DNA from: Dictyophora rubrovolvata
Taxonomy: Eukaryota > Basidiomycota > Agaricomycetes > Phallales > Phallaceae
DNA length: 64,000 nucleotides
Direction: 5' to 3'
NCBI GenBank assembly: GCA_029959195.1
Contig: CP114124.1
Span: 1,869,102-1,933,101 of the forward strand
Shown here: positions 1-12,552 of the stretch, piece after piece
How positions within the stretch are numbered: position 1 is the first letter of the stretch
Layout of the letters: each line of letters begins with the position of its first letter
Translations under genes and position numbers: made by a program
The notes under the pieces: model-generated
Seen by the model: the letters and a program-made list of their open reading frames with translations, nothing else
What the model was told of the DNA's origin: nothing
The model's database searches: none

Positions 1-1204
1 ACCCCATCAGCAACGTTATTAATGTGTGCAGAAGATATAAAGTGCCCTTTGGTTCGATGGTGTACGATCAGATCATCTCCACAAGGATGTTCCTCCTGAA
101 GACGTTGAACTTCAGCGATGTTGTGCAGATTGTGCAATGCAAGTCGTTCAGAGGGGTGGCGGTTAGAACATTATTAACGATGCGACCGAGATCTACCAAC
201 AGTAATATTACTTCTTGGCTCCTTCAAATAGAAAAGGGACTCACATCCTTCGAAGTCGCCGAGAGAAACGACCCACATACTCTGTTCATCAGTATAAGAC
301 CTTTTTGACATAATGACGGCAATTAGAGCAGTCAATCCAGTACAGGAACGCCTCACGACGGGATAAGGGTCATGTTCGCCCTGCTCCTTCATACCCAGAA
401 AGAAAGCGAGGAATATCATCCTCGGTCCATTCGTTCCAGAGCTTGGAATCCAGTGGACATAGTCCCTTTATCAGAGCCTGAGTTTGATGAAGTGTTGCAT
501 CGAATTCTTGAATTGTATCGACTAGAGCACTACTAGGTATAGTATCGTCCAGAGGGCTCGAATTCTTAGTAATTTCAAGAGAGATTCGTTCGTCAAAATT
601 AGATGTTTAGAAGCGTATTCTGATACTGCGATATCATAATGGCCTGCAAGCTCATTCTTATCTCAATAAACCTGTGTAAGGAATCGATATGCGTACCATC
701 CATAATGAGTGTGCAGTACGACTGTTCTATCTTCATTATGGCGTTTATACGCTTGGAAGGATGCTTGATGGACTTTGAAGTTGGGGTCCAAGAGGTCTAT
801 GGACCTACTACTTTTGGAGGCGAACTACGTGTTCATATCGTCTCTGGTATGGTGGTAAAGACCGACGCGAGAATCGCCAGCATAGCAAATATTCGACATT
901 GCAGACTGAAGGGCCTTGACTGGATCGAGACCTATCGAGTTGGTTTCTGCCTTATAGGACGATCGACCGTGTAGAGGGCGAGGAATAAATTAATAATCGA
1001 TAAGCACCCAACAATGGTGGACAAACGAGCCCAGCTACCGGGTGATCTGCTCCTGACGATGTGTCGCCCGTTTTCACGCTAGCTGTGGCCACCTTCGCCT
1101 ATAGTCTTGCTGGGATGCTCCACCAATGTCTTCATTTCAGTTGCAATTTGGGCTCTTGAGGGCAGAACACTGTCACGATACAAGTGTATTCTCAAGGCCG
1201 TCAT
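1..1204 (-). CDS. Unrecognised multi-exon gene, 3' end cut by the window edge
   Basis: I do not recognise this gene. On the minus strand, stretches with coding character join in frame through plausible introns. A start at 1204 opens a ~40-residue segment. A hydrophobic stretch (VGCLSIINLFLALY, about 1000-1045) may be a membrane helix. A segment at about 610-740 joins in frame, across a 66-nt GT...AG intron ending near 556, to a segment running to about 420. The next possible pieces are 174-419 and 1-170. Exon limits are not secure and an in-frame stop lies in each raw frame, so decay is possible. It runs in the same direction as the secreted-protein gene upstream of it. Confidence 0.3.
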
Positions 1205-1327
1205 AGCCGGACTTCCCTAATACAGCAGGTAGGCACCAGTCGGCTCGTTTCAACAAAAATGCCAGGTATTTATTGAATATGCAAAAACAAACAGAGGACG
1301 TAGCAATTTATGAACATTTGATTGGGT

Positions 1328-2099
1328 TTATTTGAGATTCCACAAAATGTACATTCCACCAGATGCTATGATAAAAGCTGTACCCACGGCAACGACGGTA
1401 ACACCCGTACTGAGTTTGAGCGATTCAGGACCATTCCAATTGGCTGGAAGCTGAAGGGAAAGTGTTTCGAAGGAGGTGTTGAGGGCATTGCTACATCCCG
1501 TTGTGTAAGCTAAAGAAAGGCAGGTTAGGGGTGAAAGCAAGCATGTGTTCATTAAACCAAATCGAGAGCTTACCAGTCAATACAGGTTGAGAACCGAGTT
1601 TAACGTCGGGTGCCTTGACATTTTGTTGGATGAGCGTGGTGAACAGGCATTGTTCACATTCCAGGAGTTGAGCGGCTACGGTAGTGTTGCATGTGCAGTC
1701 ATTGGTTACACAAGCCTGATCATCTCCTAATCAGCGTAGTTCGAGTGAAACAGGAAAACTCTAAGTACCTGGAAACTTGAGTTTACGGAGCCACATGCTC
1801 CGACACACTGTGATGAACAACAAAAAAGGCTTAGACTGGAAAGTCAATAAAGGAGACATGTATGGTATAGCTTACGGTTGTAGTGCTCAGAAATGTCTGT
1901 CCAGCAGAATCGAAGGTGACGAGTTCCGTCGCTGTAATATTGACATTGTTAAAAGGAAATAATACGTCGGCAAGAACTTGATGACAAAAAAGAAGTCAAT
2001 ATTCACCATTACACTAGATTTGACACATCAACTGTACTTACCCGAACTGCACAGAGTAGCAACAACAGCAACGGAGTACACAGCGAATGAAAAGCGCAT
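1328..2099 (-). CDS. Small secreted Cys-rich protein with C-terminal hydrophobic tail
   Basis: Five exons (2099-2042, 1976-1876, 1808-1770, 1715-1574, 1509-1328) give 173 residues. The first exon encodes a typical signal peptide (MRFSFAVYSVAVVATLCSS). The middle is Cys-rich, with CVGACGSV and then ACVTNDCTCNTT...CEQC, a spacing common in fungal extracellular domains of the CFEM or related kind. The protein ends in a hydrophobic helix (VTVVAVGTAFIIASGGMYIL) followed by only four residues, which suggests a GPI signal or tail anchor. It is likely cell-surface or wall-associated. Several N-glycosylation sequons are visible. No enzyme motif is seen and I cannot place it in a named family. Confidence 0.65.
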
Positions 2100-3700
2100 A
2101 TTGTTTCCTGAATATGAGCGGATTATGATGAGTATTTGATAACTTAGAGAGTGAAATAAGAGAATTAAACAGCGGTCAACGCTTTTAAAGAAGAGAAAGT
2201 GTCGTAGTGAAGTGAAGGACGGCTGGTCGCGACGGTCCAGGCTCGATCGGCATAAGCTTCTTTTAGTACTCCGACTTAAGCTCCGCGGGTCCTCCGTCCT
2301 TCGTAACGAATACTTCAATATCATCTCAATCAGATTTTTTTTCTTTGGAGTATCATAAGACTACATCCGCTACATCTTCTAACTGGTATCCTCTTCCTGA
2401 ACGGGGCTTCACGGCCTCCACGTGTTCCGCGTTCTGAGCATAGCTCGACTCGCGGACAAAGAGCGAGACGGAAACAGGAAACTGAATTCCTACACGGCGA
2501 GGAATGGCACCAATAATGGGATCTATGGTCCCGATTTAGTGTTTCATTAGGGAGAAGAGGAGCCTGCAAAGGGAGGCTTGCGCTCATCTTTCAAGTGTGC
2601 AAAGTAACCCCCTTCACGATATGCCTAATAATCTCCCATTGGATGGTGACCTTACTGGGAGGTGCGGCGGGGTCCAACATATCTAGTGACTAGTGATGTC
2701 GTGGGGGTAGGTGGTACTTGTGTCGAATAGACCGGATTGTCGAGTGACCGCCTTTGCTTTGTGTCCACATTTTGATGAAACAAGAGCTTGCTATGTTCAA
2801 TGCAGGTTTTGCACTCAGAACAATGTCAAAATGGACAATGGCTTTTTCCATGAATTATTTGAATGAGAATGATAAATTTGCTCCCGTTGCATCCTGCGAC
2901 AGCCCTATGAAGAAAATAGTATGTTCCTTGTTTCAGTGCTCGCCACCGAAATCGCCACCATAATCGTCACCATAGAACAGGTTAGAGTTTTCGGTTGATG
3001 ACATACGTTTTGTTCAAATGCGGCGAAAGTGAACACTGAAGTGTGGCTTTAGTGTCAAAGCTTTCAATCACGTCAAATAATGACGCGGTCCCTTTGCAGC
3101 CTTCATCGTCGGGAGAACACATCGTCAAGCCACAATTGATCCTTATCCTAACCTACACCTCGATACCTGCGTACCCTTAGGGATGTAACGTAAAATTAAC
3201 AAACTCGTTTCATCACCGATAAAATTCTGTGTCACCAGGGTAGACAGAGACGGACATCGGAAAACAAACTCTTTTTACAGATCCCTAATCACTAGATTGA
3301 GTTTGGCGACGGCAGGTGGACAGTGCCCGAGCATCTATGCATCTATGATTTGCATCTGTCCGATGTACAAATGCACGGGCTTGTACGAGTCACCGTATGG
3401 AAGTGCTTCGGCCATGTACACCAATTGAACTTTTGCTGTTTCATTTTTGCTCAGAAAATATGCAGGTATTTGGCCTCAAGATTCTTACGAGGAGTTCAAT
3501 TTGCTCCGTCTATTGTTCAAGGAGTCATGCCTGGTAATAGATTCGTCACATGCCATCGTTGCTTTGGTCGAAAACAGGTTTAATTTCATTTTCCAGCCCT
3601 TACCTCGCAACGACTCCATTCGAAGCCTCGAAGAGTAAATGACCCTGCACGACGATGTTTTCTGGAGCCGTGAAAGAGATCTGAGGACTGAAGCTTCGGA
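2100..3700. other. Intergenic
   Basis: No supported gene. Short open frames here lack splice-linked extensions or recognisable motifs. The left part is the 5' flank of the secreted-protein gene and the right part is the promoter region of the carboxypeptidase. Confidence 0.5.
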
Positions 3701-3710
3701 TATTTAAATA
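3701..3710 (+). promoter_or_regulatory. TATA-like box of the carboxypeptidase gene
   Basis: The sequence TATTTAAATA lies 45-54 bp upstream of the ATG at 3755, a usual distance for a fungal TATA element with a short leader. Confidence 0.45.
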
Positions 3711-3754
3711 GCAGCCTCGCCGGCCATACTAGTACATTCCCCAACAACATCAAG

Positions 3755-6700
3755 ATGTTGCACAGTCTCACTTTTCGAGTCGTGCCGTTCGCTCTTTTCG
3801 CAGCCTCAGGTCTTGTTAATTCCCAAGTACCTGAATTGAGTTCATTCCCTTATTCATATCCTGGCATTCCAAATACCAAGTACGCCTATAATTCTCTGAA
3901 CAAGGAGCAATGGCAAAATTGTTAGTTTTTTTTAATGATATCTCCTTTAATTTCTCCATGTTGACAATGTGAATTCACACAGACTATCGAGTGGATCCTC
4001 TGGCATTCCCCAACGTAACTCAATGTCGTATGCCGACCGGTTTTTCAGGAAATATCCCAGTCAATAGGGCTAATCACCCGAACAACACGCTTTTCTTCTG
4101 GGCTATTGAGAACAAACACGGATCGTTTACCGACGAAAAATCCGAGAAGTATATTGCTTGTCTTTTTTCTTATTCAGAGAAATTGACTTTTTTTCTTCCT
4201 GAACAGACCCTGGGCCATATGGCTAAATGGAGGTCAAACTTTTTTACTTGGAAAAAACTCGCACTGATTTGTATCAACAGGACCTGGTTCGTCGAGTCTC
4301 CTAGGTGCCGGTCTTGAGGTACAGGTTTTCTGCCAAGAGTCCACTGTCTTCTTTCAAACAATTCTGTTTAGAATGGGCCATGTCTGGTGCAAGCTGACAA
4401 TAGCCTTCGTCCAAACCCATCTTCTTTACACACTGTTCTCGACACGTTCGTTAACTTTCATTTCTGTCTCTTCTCTGATGATCATGTCACTGACTTCGAT
4501 GTCTAGAATTTACGTTGATCAACCAGTAAGTAGCCGCCCCGCGGAGTTGGGCTTTAGATGTTGATGAACGCATCACGGTCCGTTAAGGTTGGAACAGGCT
4601 ATGCCACTTCTGACGCCGAAGGGTTTGTAGCAGATGAAGATCAAATGGGCGATGACTTCATGGGTTTTCTCAGTAATTTAATTCAAATTTTTCCTACCTT
4701 AAGACATCGCTCTCTTTTTATGATGGGTGAAGTGAGTTTTGTTTCGTCCTTTTTTAAACAGTACGTCGATTCTGATATAGCGTGGTTGACCGCGGTCTAG
4801 AGTTATGCTGGTATGTATATTATATGCGATTCCTTTTCTTGGCTTACTGATGTTTTTTACTCTGAAGGCACATACATACCTTACATCATAAAGGCGTCTT
4901 TCAAAACTAAAAATCCCCCGGTCAATATAGTGCATGCGGTGATTGGCGGTATGTTCGTGATCATAATTCCCGTAATATATGTATGTATCTCTGACACTTT
5001 TGGACTTTAAGACGGGGGAATGATGTCATCACAAGGATTCCAACATATGCCAACGGTAATTGCCCTTTCATACTAACGTGGCAGTTTTCTCCTTACTTTT
5101 GAACTAGTTGAGTACAATCGAAACCTACCCACAAATGATCGGTTACGAAATTGATGTTTACAAGTATTTCGTTGAACAGTAAGTATCAAGTCTTGTGTGG
5201 TTTTTAATGTTCTGTATTAATCTTCATCTAGAACGCATTTGTGCGGCTACGATGTCAATCTTTCGTTCCCCCAGTCAGAGCCATTACCCTCACTTCGGAC
5301 GTTTTGGATCCCGGACAACGACATCGAATCGTCACTCACTCGCAGGGATAAAGTTCGCAAACACACGGGAGCGGGTAAAAAGCTCACACGACTTTTGGAA
5401 GCGCAACGCAAAGCAGCCCTCTCAAAACGAGATGCTGAACATATCGAACGGGAGCTTAATTTTAAACGAGCTGTTTCGGAAATTAAAAAAACCTCGGACT
5501 ACAAAATTTTCAGTAGACGAAACTTGGTCGGCAGAGCTAATGGCACGCTTGATCCCTGGTACCAGTGCGGGCTTCTCGGTGAACTGTGGGACTACGCTGA
5601 TAACTTTACGGCCCCTTGGAGTATGTTCAGTTCCTCTAGTCTTTTAAATACGAGTGCTGATTTCATACTATCTTTACACTAGGTCAGAGTCCGCTTGATG
5701 ACTTTGATGTATACTTCGTCTTAGATGGTTTATCGCCTGAAGCGCCCTTGGACCCGTCAGCTTTCTTTACCAGTTCGGTTTTATGTATGCTAGTGAAAAA
5801 ATATTTCTATTTACGGGGTTTTTCCTAGATTCTAAAACCACTGCTGCTCTTCACGCCCCGCAAAACTCACCATGGAAACTTGATATTGACTATCCATTTG
5901 GGAATGTTCTGGAACCAGGTCCCTGTATGTTCAACTGGAATGAAAACTAACGTAACCTTTGTTAACCCCTTTTTCTCTCTCTGCAGTACCGGATAATGAT
6001 TGGGGAGACCCTAGTGAGCTTTCATAGTATGTTGAGTTCTTCCAAACTGACTTCGTTCATATCAGGCCCTGCGTTGGTTTTCTTTTATAATTCAAAGAAC
6101 TTGATCATAGAGTAATCTTGTCTATCAAGACCTGTGAATTTATTCTCAGAATTAGCGACTAATTGTAGCAAAGCGGGCATTCACTTCACATTTTTGGACG
6201 GGCAGGCTGACGCTCTCAGTGGATCTTACTCGACTATCGGTAAGTCTTTCTGTTTATTGCTATAATCGCAGAATAATGAACAATTATATTTGACAGCAAC
6301 AATTCAGAACATCACTTTTGGCAAAATCCAAGGCTTCACTCAACGTCCCGGAACGGCATGGTACAGTGACGACGGTCAAATTGCCGGAGTGGTACATCAA
6401 GAAAGGGGCTTTACGTACATTCTCTTCGAGAATGCAGGACACCAGCTTCCGATCTACCAACCCAAAAATGTGAGTACATTTGAGCCATCAGTCTTTTTAA
6501 AAAAGCTTTAAATTGGCTTTAGTACAACACTGCCCTCCGTCAATTCGTGTTAGGCAATAATAAAAACGGCAGCATAGATAGTTCTGGGAAACTTGTTGGA
6601 ACACCGTTTGAGCTCAGTCATGCTTTCAACATTCCAGGTGAAAAAGATGCTGTTTTCACGGGTTCTGGGACGACACAAGGATCTACCGTTTGGCCGAGCG

Positions 6701-6804
6701 CCACCATCGCTGCATGGGAGAAGGCGTTGGAGGCCGCGATACCGTCGGCCACACCTATGGACCGCCGGCCGACTCCGACCCATCTACGCCAACGTCCAAA
6801 TTGA
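3755..6804 (+). CDS. Serine carboxypeptidase, peptidase family S10, secreted
   Basis: Nineteen exons give about 670 residues: 3755-3920, 3983-4148, 4207-4232, 4281-4318, 4372-4445, 4507-4525, 4588-4731, 4801-4810, 4868-4948, 5012-5055, 5108-5178, 5232-5620, 5683-5772, 5829-5924, 5987-6013, 6066-6072, 6130-6239, 6297-6469, 6523-6804. A signal peptide begins the protein (MLHSLTFRVVPFALFAASG). Family hallmarks follow in order: WLNGGPGSSSLLG, IYVDQPVGTGY, the nucleophile motif GESYAGTYIPYI, THLCGYDVNL, the Asp motif LDGQADAL and the His motif NAGHQLP, so the catalytic triad is intact. It should remove C-terminal residues from peptides outside the cell or in the vacuole. The 7-nt exon at 6066-6072 is the weakest part of the model; the alternatives there give a stop. 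Confidence 0.9.
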
Positions 6805-8592
6805 CTTCGATTGAATTTATTTGTTTGAATGGAGATTTAGCAGTTATTTATTCTTTTTCAATTCGAACCGGAGAACGGTCAATGGGGAATGAATACACAG
6901 AAATCCGTGTTAGTAGCTTAATAATTGAATAGATACAGAGTCTAGAGTACTATATTATTTCTCAGGGTTTTTATTCTTCTGGATCGAAAATGAGTAAACT
7001 GGAGCATCAATTCAAATTTTTGATCGGTATTGCAATCAATTATCTCAAACCAACATTGAAATCAAAAGGCGATTAACTTATTTGAAGCCTTTAGTTTCAG
7101 AATATTAGTACATTTCTAATGATTTACTGAACTTCGGAAACCTTTTACTTGTGTCCGCTCATGCTAGCGCAATTGACTCCTCAAACAGGGGCGATATTTC
7201 GTACTCTGGTGTTTCAATGACAGTCCGTTCAAAATTTCTCGGATTATTTTCCCATGGTCCTTGTGTTCCGAGCCACATATATGGTATGTACATGATAGAC
7301 GGATTGATCGCCTTCCAAATCGATTGATTTGGTAGATGGCTATGTATGTATGTGATCTTCAAAATTCAGATCAACGATGGAAAAAAAGATCTCAGGGACA
7401 TTTTCGTTTTCTCTTTGCTTGTGCATGTGTCAACGCGAAGACCCTTATACAGTAGTAGGAGTGTGATCAGTGTGATAGAACAAGCTATGCACATATTTGA
7501 ATTGTAAAGGGGCGGGAACATACGTATGAACCAGTTGTCGCTGTCGCTATTCCATAATGGTCTAATCCTACATACGCTATAAACTTCTTTGGGCGCACGG
7601 TGTTCATATTTGCTAGTGGGCGACTCGGGAATCTGTAAAAGCTAAGGCTAGCTAAGGCCTCACATGTGCATAGGCTTGGATGAGAAGAATAACAAAGAAG
7701 AACTGGCTTCTTGTTGAAGAAGTGCGTCGCCCAATTACACGAAGGAAGGTGATATAGAGCTTCCTATAGGCTTCAGTGGTCTACGCAGCCAGTGCCACGA
7801 TATATCGATATTAATATTAGCTGCTAGCGACAAATATTTATCAGTGAAAGTACCACTTATTAATGTGATATGATTTGATAGATATATCAGCTTTTGTTCT
7901 GTTAGCGGCTGTTCATTGGCCTGTCGTTGATATTCGGATAATGGTTAGATCTATCCAGTCGCCAGTCTTATTGCCTTTATTGGCGAAATGGATTTAATTT
8001 AGTAGAAAGGACAATGGGATAGCCCGTCGTGTCCGAGTCACCGCCCTGAGGTGACAGGTCTACTCGCAGCCAAGGTTGAGTTTGTGAGGGCGCAGTTAGG
8101 TGGCAGCGCCAGCAAGTCCGCAGTGAGAACATGGTTTGCGAACAAAATTCTCAGCTTCTATAAAGAAGTAGGATTAACGCAGAGTTAAAATAGACTCAGA
8201 AATTAGAATTAGAACGGTTCATTTGTACCACCACCATACGGTCTCATACGGTAGGCGGAAAGTCGCACGGCACGGCGGCAATCACCGTCACCTTCGTTTG
8301 GGCGTGTGACATCAGCCTCGAACCAATCAGCGTCGACAAATCAAATATTCCACCGTCCACCTTCTCCTCCTCCCTTTCTCTCTCATACCCATCCCTCTCA
8401 TTTCCTTTCCTCAGCCCGTCTGTCAGTTTTAGAGGTTGTTTTTCGGGTGTTTTTTTCCCTAACCTTTTTCTTCGGGCTAGGTAATCAAAACTGTGATCCT
8501 TGAACATCTCAGTTCCGGGATTTGGACCCAATTCTAAAATACCCATCTAGGACCATAGGACGATACCAACTTAACGTTTCTTTTGTCCTCGC
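6805..8592. other. Intergenic, AT-rich, then a CT-rich promoter
   Basis: 6805-8240 is AT-rich with no gene I can support; a minus-strand open frame at 7159-7362 has no recognisable motif. 8340-8480 is pyrimidine-rich on plus, as is usual upstream of fungal genes, and leads into the start at 8593. Confidence 0.5.
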
Positions 8593-11500
8593 ATGCCCTC
8601 TCCTTGGTCGTCCAAAATCCGTCAACACTTTATGTCATACAACCATCATCCCCATCACCGTCACCACAACGACTACTCTAGCGACGACTATAACCCTTAC
8701 CATTCCGATCCCAGCTCAATACCCCCACAAATGCCATTACCAGTCATGAACTCCCCTACCCACAGCATGTCCTCTAATCCTACTAGTAACGGCTCTCATT
8801 CCACACACCACCGAGACATTCTTTCCCCGCCCGACACGGCTGATACCTGCCCAGTCTGTCTCGAGCCTCTATCATTCTCCTTCCGCCTGCCAGGTGAAAA
8901 ACCCCACATCGTTCCTGAATGCGGTCATGCATTACACGAAGCTTGCTTTGTGGCCGTTTATGCCCCTTCCGGGACGCGATCAACTGCCCAAATTCCCCGC
9001 AAGACGAATTTAGGCGTCTGCGGTGTCTGTAGAAAACCAATGAAAGTCGGCGAAGGAGACGCGATCCATGGAGGCGGTGGTTCAGGAAAGAGTAATAGTG
9101 AGTACTACTCTTTCTTTTCGCGTCCTTTGAACATGGTTCATTTTTTTTCCATTACTGTAGAATTGGCCGCTCTAACTGGCATGGGCGATAGATCAACAAA
9201 CATATTTCCCGGGCGAAGCTCAACCGCCACACCCACAGGATCGTCCAGTCGTATTGGTTCGTCGTCAGGCCTAGGTGCAGTTAATCCAGGTGCTAATACA
9301 CCAACTCCTTTCGATCCAAACGAAGACGACCCACTCGACTCGACATCCCCTTCTGGCGGAAACGCCAGTGTTCGATCTGGCAGTAGTGGACATGGTTCTC
9401 ACCCCTACTCTCATGGGTCACCTTTTGTCGTAGCACCGAGCATCACGGTCAAACCCGAGTTCAGCACCTTAACGCGGAGCATGACTGAACCAACGCAACC
9501 TTTAACCTGCATCGTCACTATAGAATTGCCCAATCGAAGAGTTCATCCACACCACTCTCAGATGCAAATGCCAATGGGTCTCCAGGGAACCGTGATGGAG
9601 GATTATCTGCCTCAATCAGCTAATGTACAGCGGTCCCATGCTCGACAAGGTCAAGGTCATGTTAGTGATAGGTCAGATACCACTATACGACACGCAGTTC
9701 ATGACTCGGGGCATGGTGCCAATCGGGCTTCGACAAGCAGTAATTCGACAGACAGCACTTCTCCGCCTACTCAATATGCCTATAATGCCACTCCTGCGCC
9801 ATCCCATTCAGCAGATCCTTTCGCTAGCATTACTGAAGACCTGCGAAACCGCATTATCGATTGGAAAGGACACCCTCTAAGTGGGTTAGGCCCTTTGCAA
9901 ATGTACGACCTTCTCTCCGTCCGACGGGATTCTCTTGTGCGGGAATTTTACGTTTATCTGTTCCGCGAAGCTATCATTTGCGTCGTTGAAGAACGGAAAA
10001 GGAGTATTGCCACTCGTTTGTTAGGTGCAAATGGACACGCGGGCGATCATACCGCATCCTCTTCAACATCTCCAGGAGGAGGGAAAGGCGTTTTAAGACT
10101 CAAGGGCCGAATTTACGTACGACATATTAAGCAAGTTACCGAAACGAGTGTTAAAGGCGAACTGAGTTTAACGATAGATATGGAGGATGAGAGATTAGAG
10201 AGTTTTATTCTGATATTCAAAGAACGAGGCTCACTCGAGGCTTGGAGGAGCCGCATAGTTGAGCTTGTTTCGGCTTTCAGAGGCCGAGAGAGCGCCGTTG
10301 GCAATGTCTCCAGCAATCGGATTGGAGGCAACAATGGATTTCCTGATTTAACAGGCGGGTATCCTCCTCAACGTGTCGGAACGATATCCAGCCTTGTCAC
10401 AAGCGATTCGACCACCACGTCGGCCAGCCAGAACGACTCCCTGCTCGCACAAGGGTCAAGTCGCTCGACATTATCCTCCTCGACTTCGCCTTCGCAGAGT
10501 CATGCGACATATACGCCAAGCAACAATCACGGCAATGCGACGCAGCTCAAACATTCGCCTTCCAGTGTTTCTGCAGCTGGTTCTGGTGCGTCTGGATCGG
10601 GATCTGGTGGTTCTGTGGCATCTGGTGGAGACGAGTACGCTAATAATGTTCTCGCGGGACATATGGCCAACCTAAACATGTCGTACAATTATCCACCCCC
10701 TAGCAATTTCATAACACCCCATGTCTCAAATGGACCATCCAACTCGCTCCCTCCAATTTCACATACTCCATTTGACCTCATTCTTGTCCTCTCTTTACCA
10801 CCCCCGAATGCTTCTCCCTCAACCGCGGCTTTGAAGCATCGCGTTATCAAAACATCCTTAGATTTTATCATCGCTTCTCTAGGAGGCAAAGACAGATTGA
10901 GTATCGTCACATTTGAAGCGGGTATGGGTGGGCGGGTCAGGCGCACACCCTTCCTATGTCCTGGACGTCCGCAAGGTCTGATAAGACTCAAGCGATTCGT
11001 AGAGGGTATAGGTGCACCGCCCCACTCCCCGTACTCTGAGTCCAACACCGTGTCGCCGAGTAATGAAGATGAATTCCTCATCCGTTCGCCGCGCGATGAG
11101 AAAACGGATGTCGTCACCGCTGTCAATCATGCGCTAGACATCGTCTTACAACGCAAAACACGCAATCATAGTAGCGGTATGCTGCTTGTTTCTGACTCGG
11201 CTGACTCGACTCGTCGGGCGCAGATGGATCTAGTTCTCGCCAGAGCTGAGGCTGCCAAGTGAGTTTCGATCCATTTTTCGCCCCCTTAAATTTTATGTTT
11301 TGACTTGTTTTTTGTCAGCGTTCCAATTCACTCATTTGGTTATGGCCGATCGCATGACCCTGCTTCTTTATGGCTGATGTCGAACCACACGAGTGGAACG
11401 TATACCTTTATCAAGGACTGGTATGACTTGCGCGACTGTCTAGCCGGTTGTCTTGGAGGAATGATGTCTATAGCTCTAACCAACATGAAACTTCACATGC

Positions 11501-12552
11501 GGGTCGTTGACGGACGACGATTCCGCGTTCGGAAAGTCAGCGGTGGTCCCGCTTGTATTGTTAGTAGCGATGGTGCGGACGTAGATGTCGACGTTGGTGA
11601 ATTACGATTTGGAGAGCGGAAAGAAATGCTCGTTGAAGTTGAGTTGGAAAACGGTTTTCAGACTGGCGGTGGCAATGGCGGAAGAAATGGGCTGTATGAT
11701 AGGAACGATGCTGTTTCGCCACCCCCTCCTTCAGGTGCTGGTGGCTCTTCTCGTCCACGCAATGCAACCGAGCAATTCGTTGCCAATATGGGGCTCGATT
11801 TAACCGACACTACGCTCTCTGGCGTACCTGGTGGGAATGGTGGATTGTCAGGCACCGGAGTGTTGGGTGGTATGGACGGTGCCGCGTCGCTTGCTGAGGG
11901 GTTGATGGAAGGCATGATTGATGAAGTTCCTGTTTTCGAAGTGGATGGAAGCTTTTATGATCCTGCTGCTGGGAAACAGGTTTCGAGGCTTGCGCATCCC
12001 GTTTTGTTAACTGTGACGCTTTTGCCACCGTCGTCATCGTCAAGCGGCGGAGGGAAGAACGGTTCTAATAGCAATGCTCCCATCGATCCAGTCATTGTTC
12101 GACGACGCATGGAGCTTCTTGCCAGTGACATGATTACACGTGCGCTCGTTCTCGTCTCTAGGAAGAATGTACCACAAGCACAAAGGATCCTAAATGAGAC
12201 GAAGAGAATCCTGCATACAGTCTTGCAAAACATTACACAATCTTTACTCCCTCCGAACCCGCATGCCCCAACACAAGGCCAGACGCATCGTAATCGTAAA
12301 GAAGCGCTTACGCTTTCCGCCGTGCGGACTCTGCAGTCCATCTTGGCGGATATATCTCTTCTTTCTGAGGCGTTATTGGAGAACGTCGAGTTGTTTGCGC
12401 ATGATCAGAGAAACTTTGGTGCACAACAGGCTATGATTTTGAGAGATCAGAAATCTTGGACTGGTCGGAGCGCTACGGAACGTGTGTTTTGGACTGCTGA
12501 GGTCGCGAGCGAGATGGTCGAGCGAAGTAGGGACTGGATCGGCAGAGAATAA
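8593..12552 (+). CDS. RING-PH-VWA scaffold-like protein (Ste5/Far1 domain order)
   Basis: Three exons (8593-9097, 9161-11258, 11319-12552) give 1278 residues. The first intron (63 nt) is a multiple of three and stop-free, so retained transcripts would stay in frame. A RING-H2 finger is clear: C86, C89, C110, H112, H115, C118, C143, C146. A PH-like region follows at about 440-560 (GRIYVRHIKQ ... RGSLEAWRSRI). A VWA-like fold follows at about 690-880 (FDLILVLSLPPPN ... SIVTFEAGMGG ... GMLLVSDSAD), with VPIHSFGYG after the second intron. The usual metal-binding DxSxS of VWA is replaced by LSLPP. RING, PH and degenerate VWA in this order is the architecture of the yeast mating MAPK scaffolds Ste5 and Far1. 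A role in pheromone or MAPK signalling, or as an E3 ubiquitin ligase, is inferred only. Linkers are Ser/Gly/Thr-rich. Confidence 0.85.

Noticed and set aside
2330-2587. Small Cys/Arg-rich minus-strand gene
   Set aside because: No conserved pattern, and it lies in the upstream flank of the secreted-protein gene; chance open frame likely.
7159-7362. 67-codon minus-strand gene
   Set aside because: No upstream exon or motif could be found.
10689-11126. 145-codon minus-strand frame
   Set aside because: Antisense shadow of the RING-PH-VWA coding exon.
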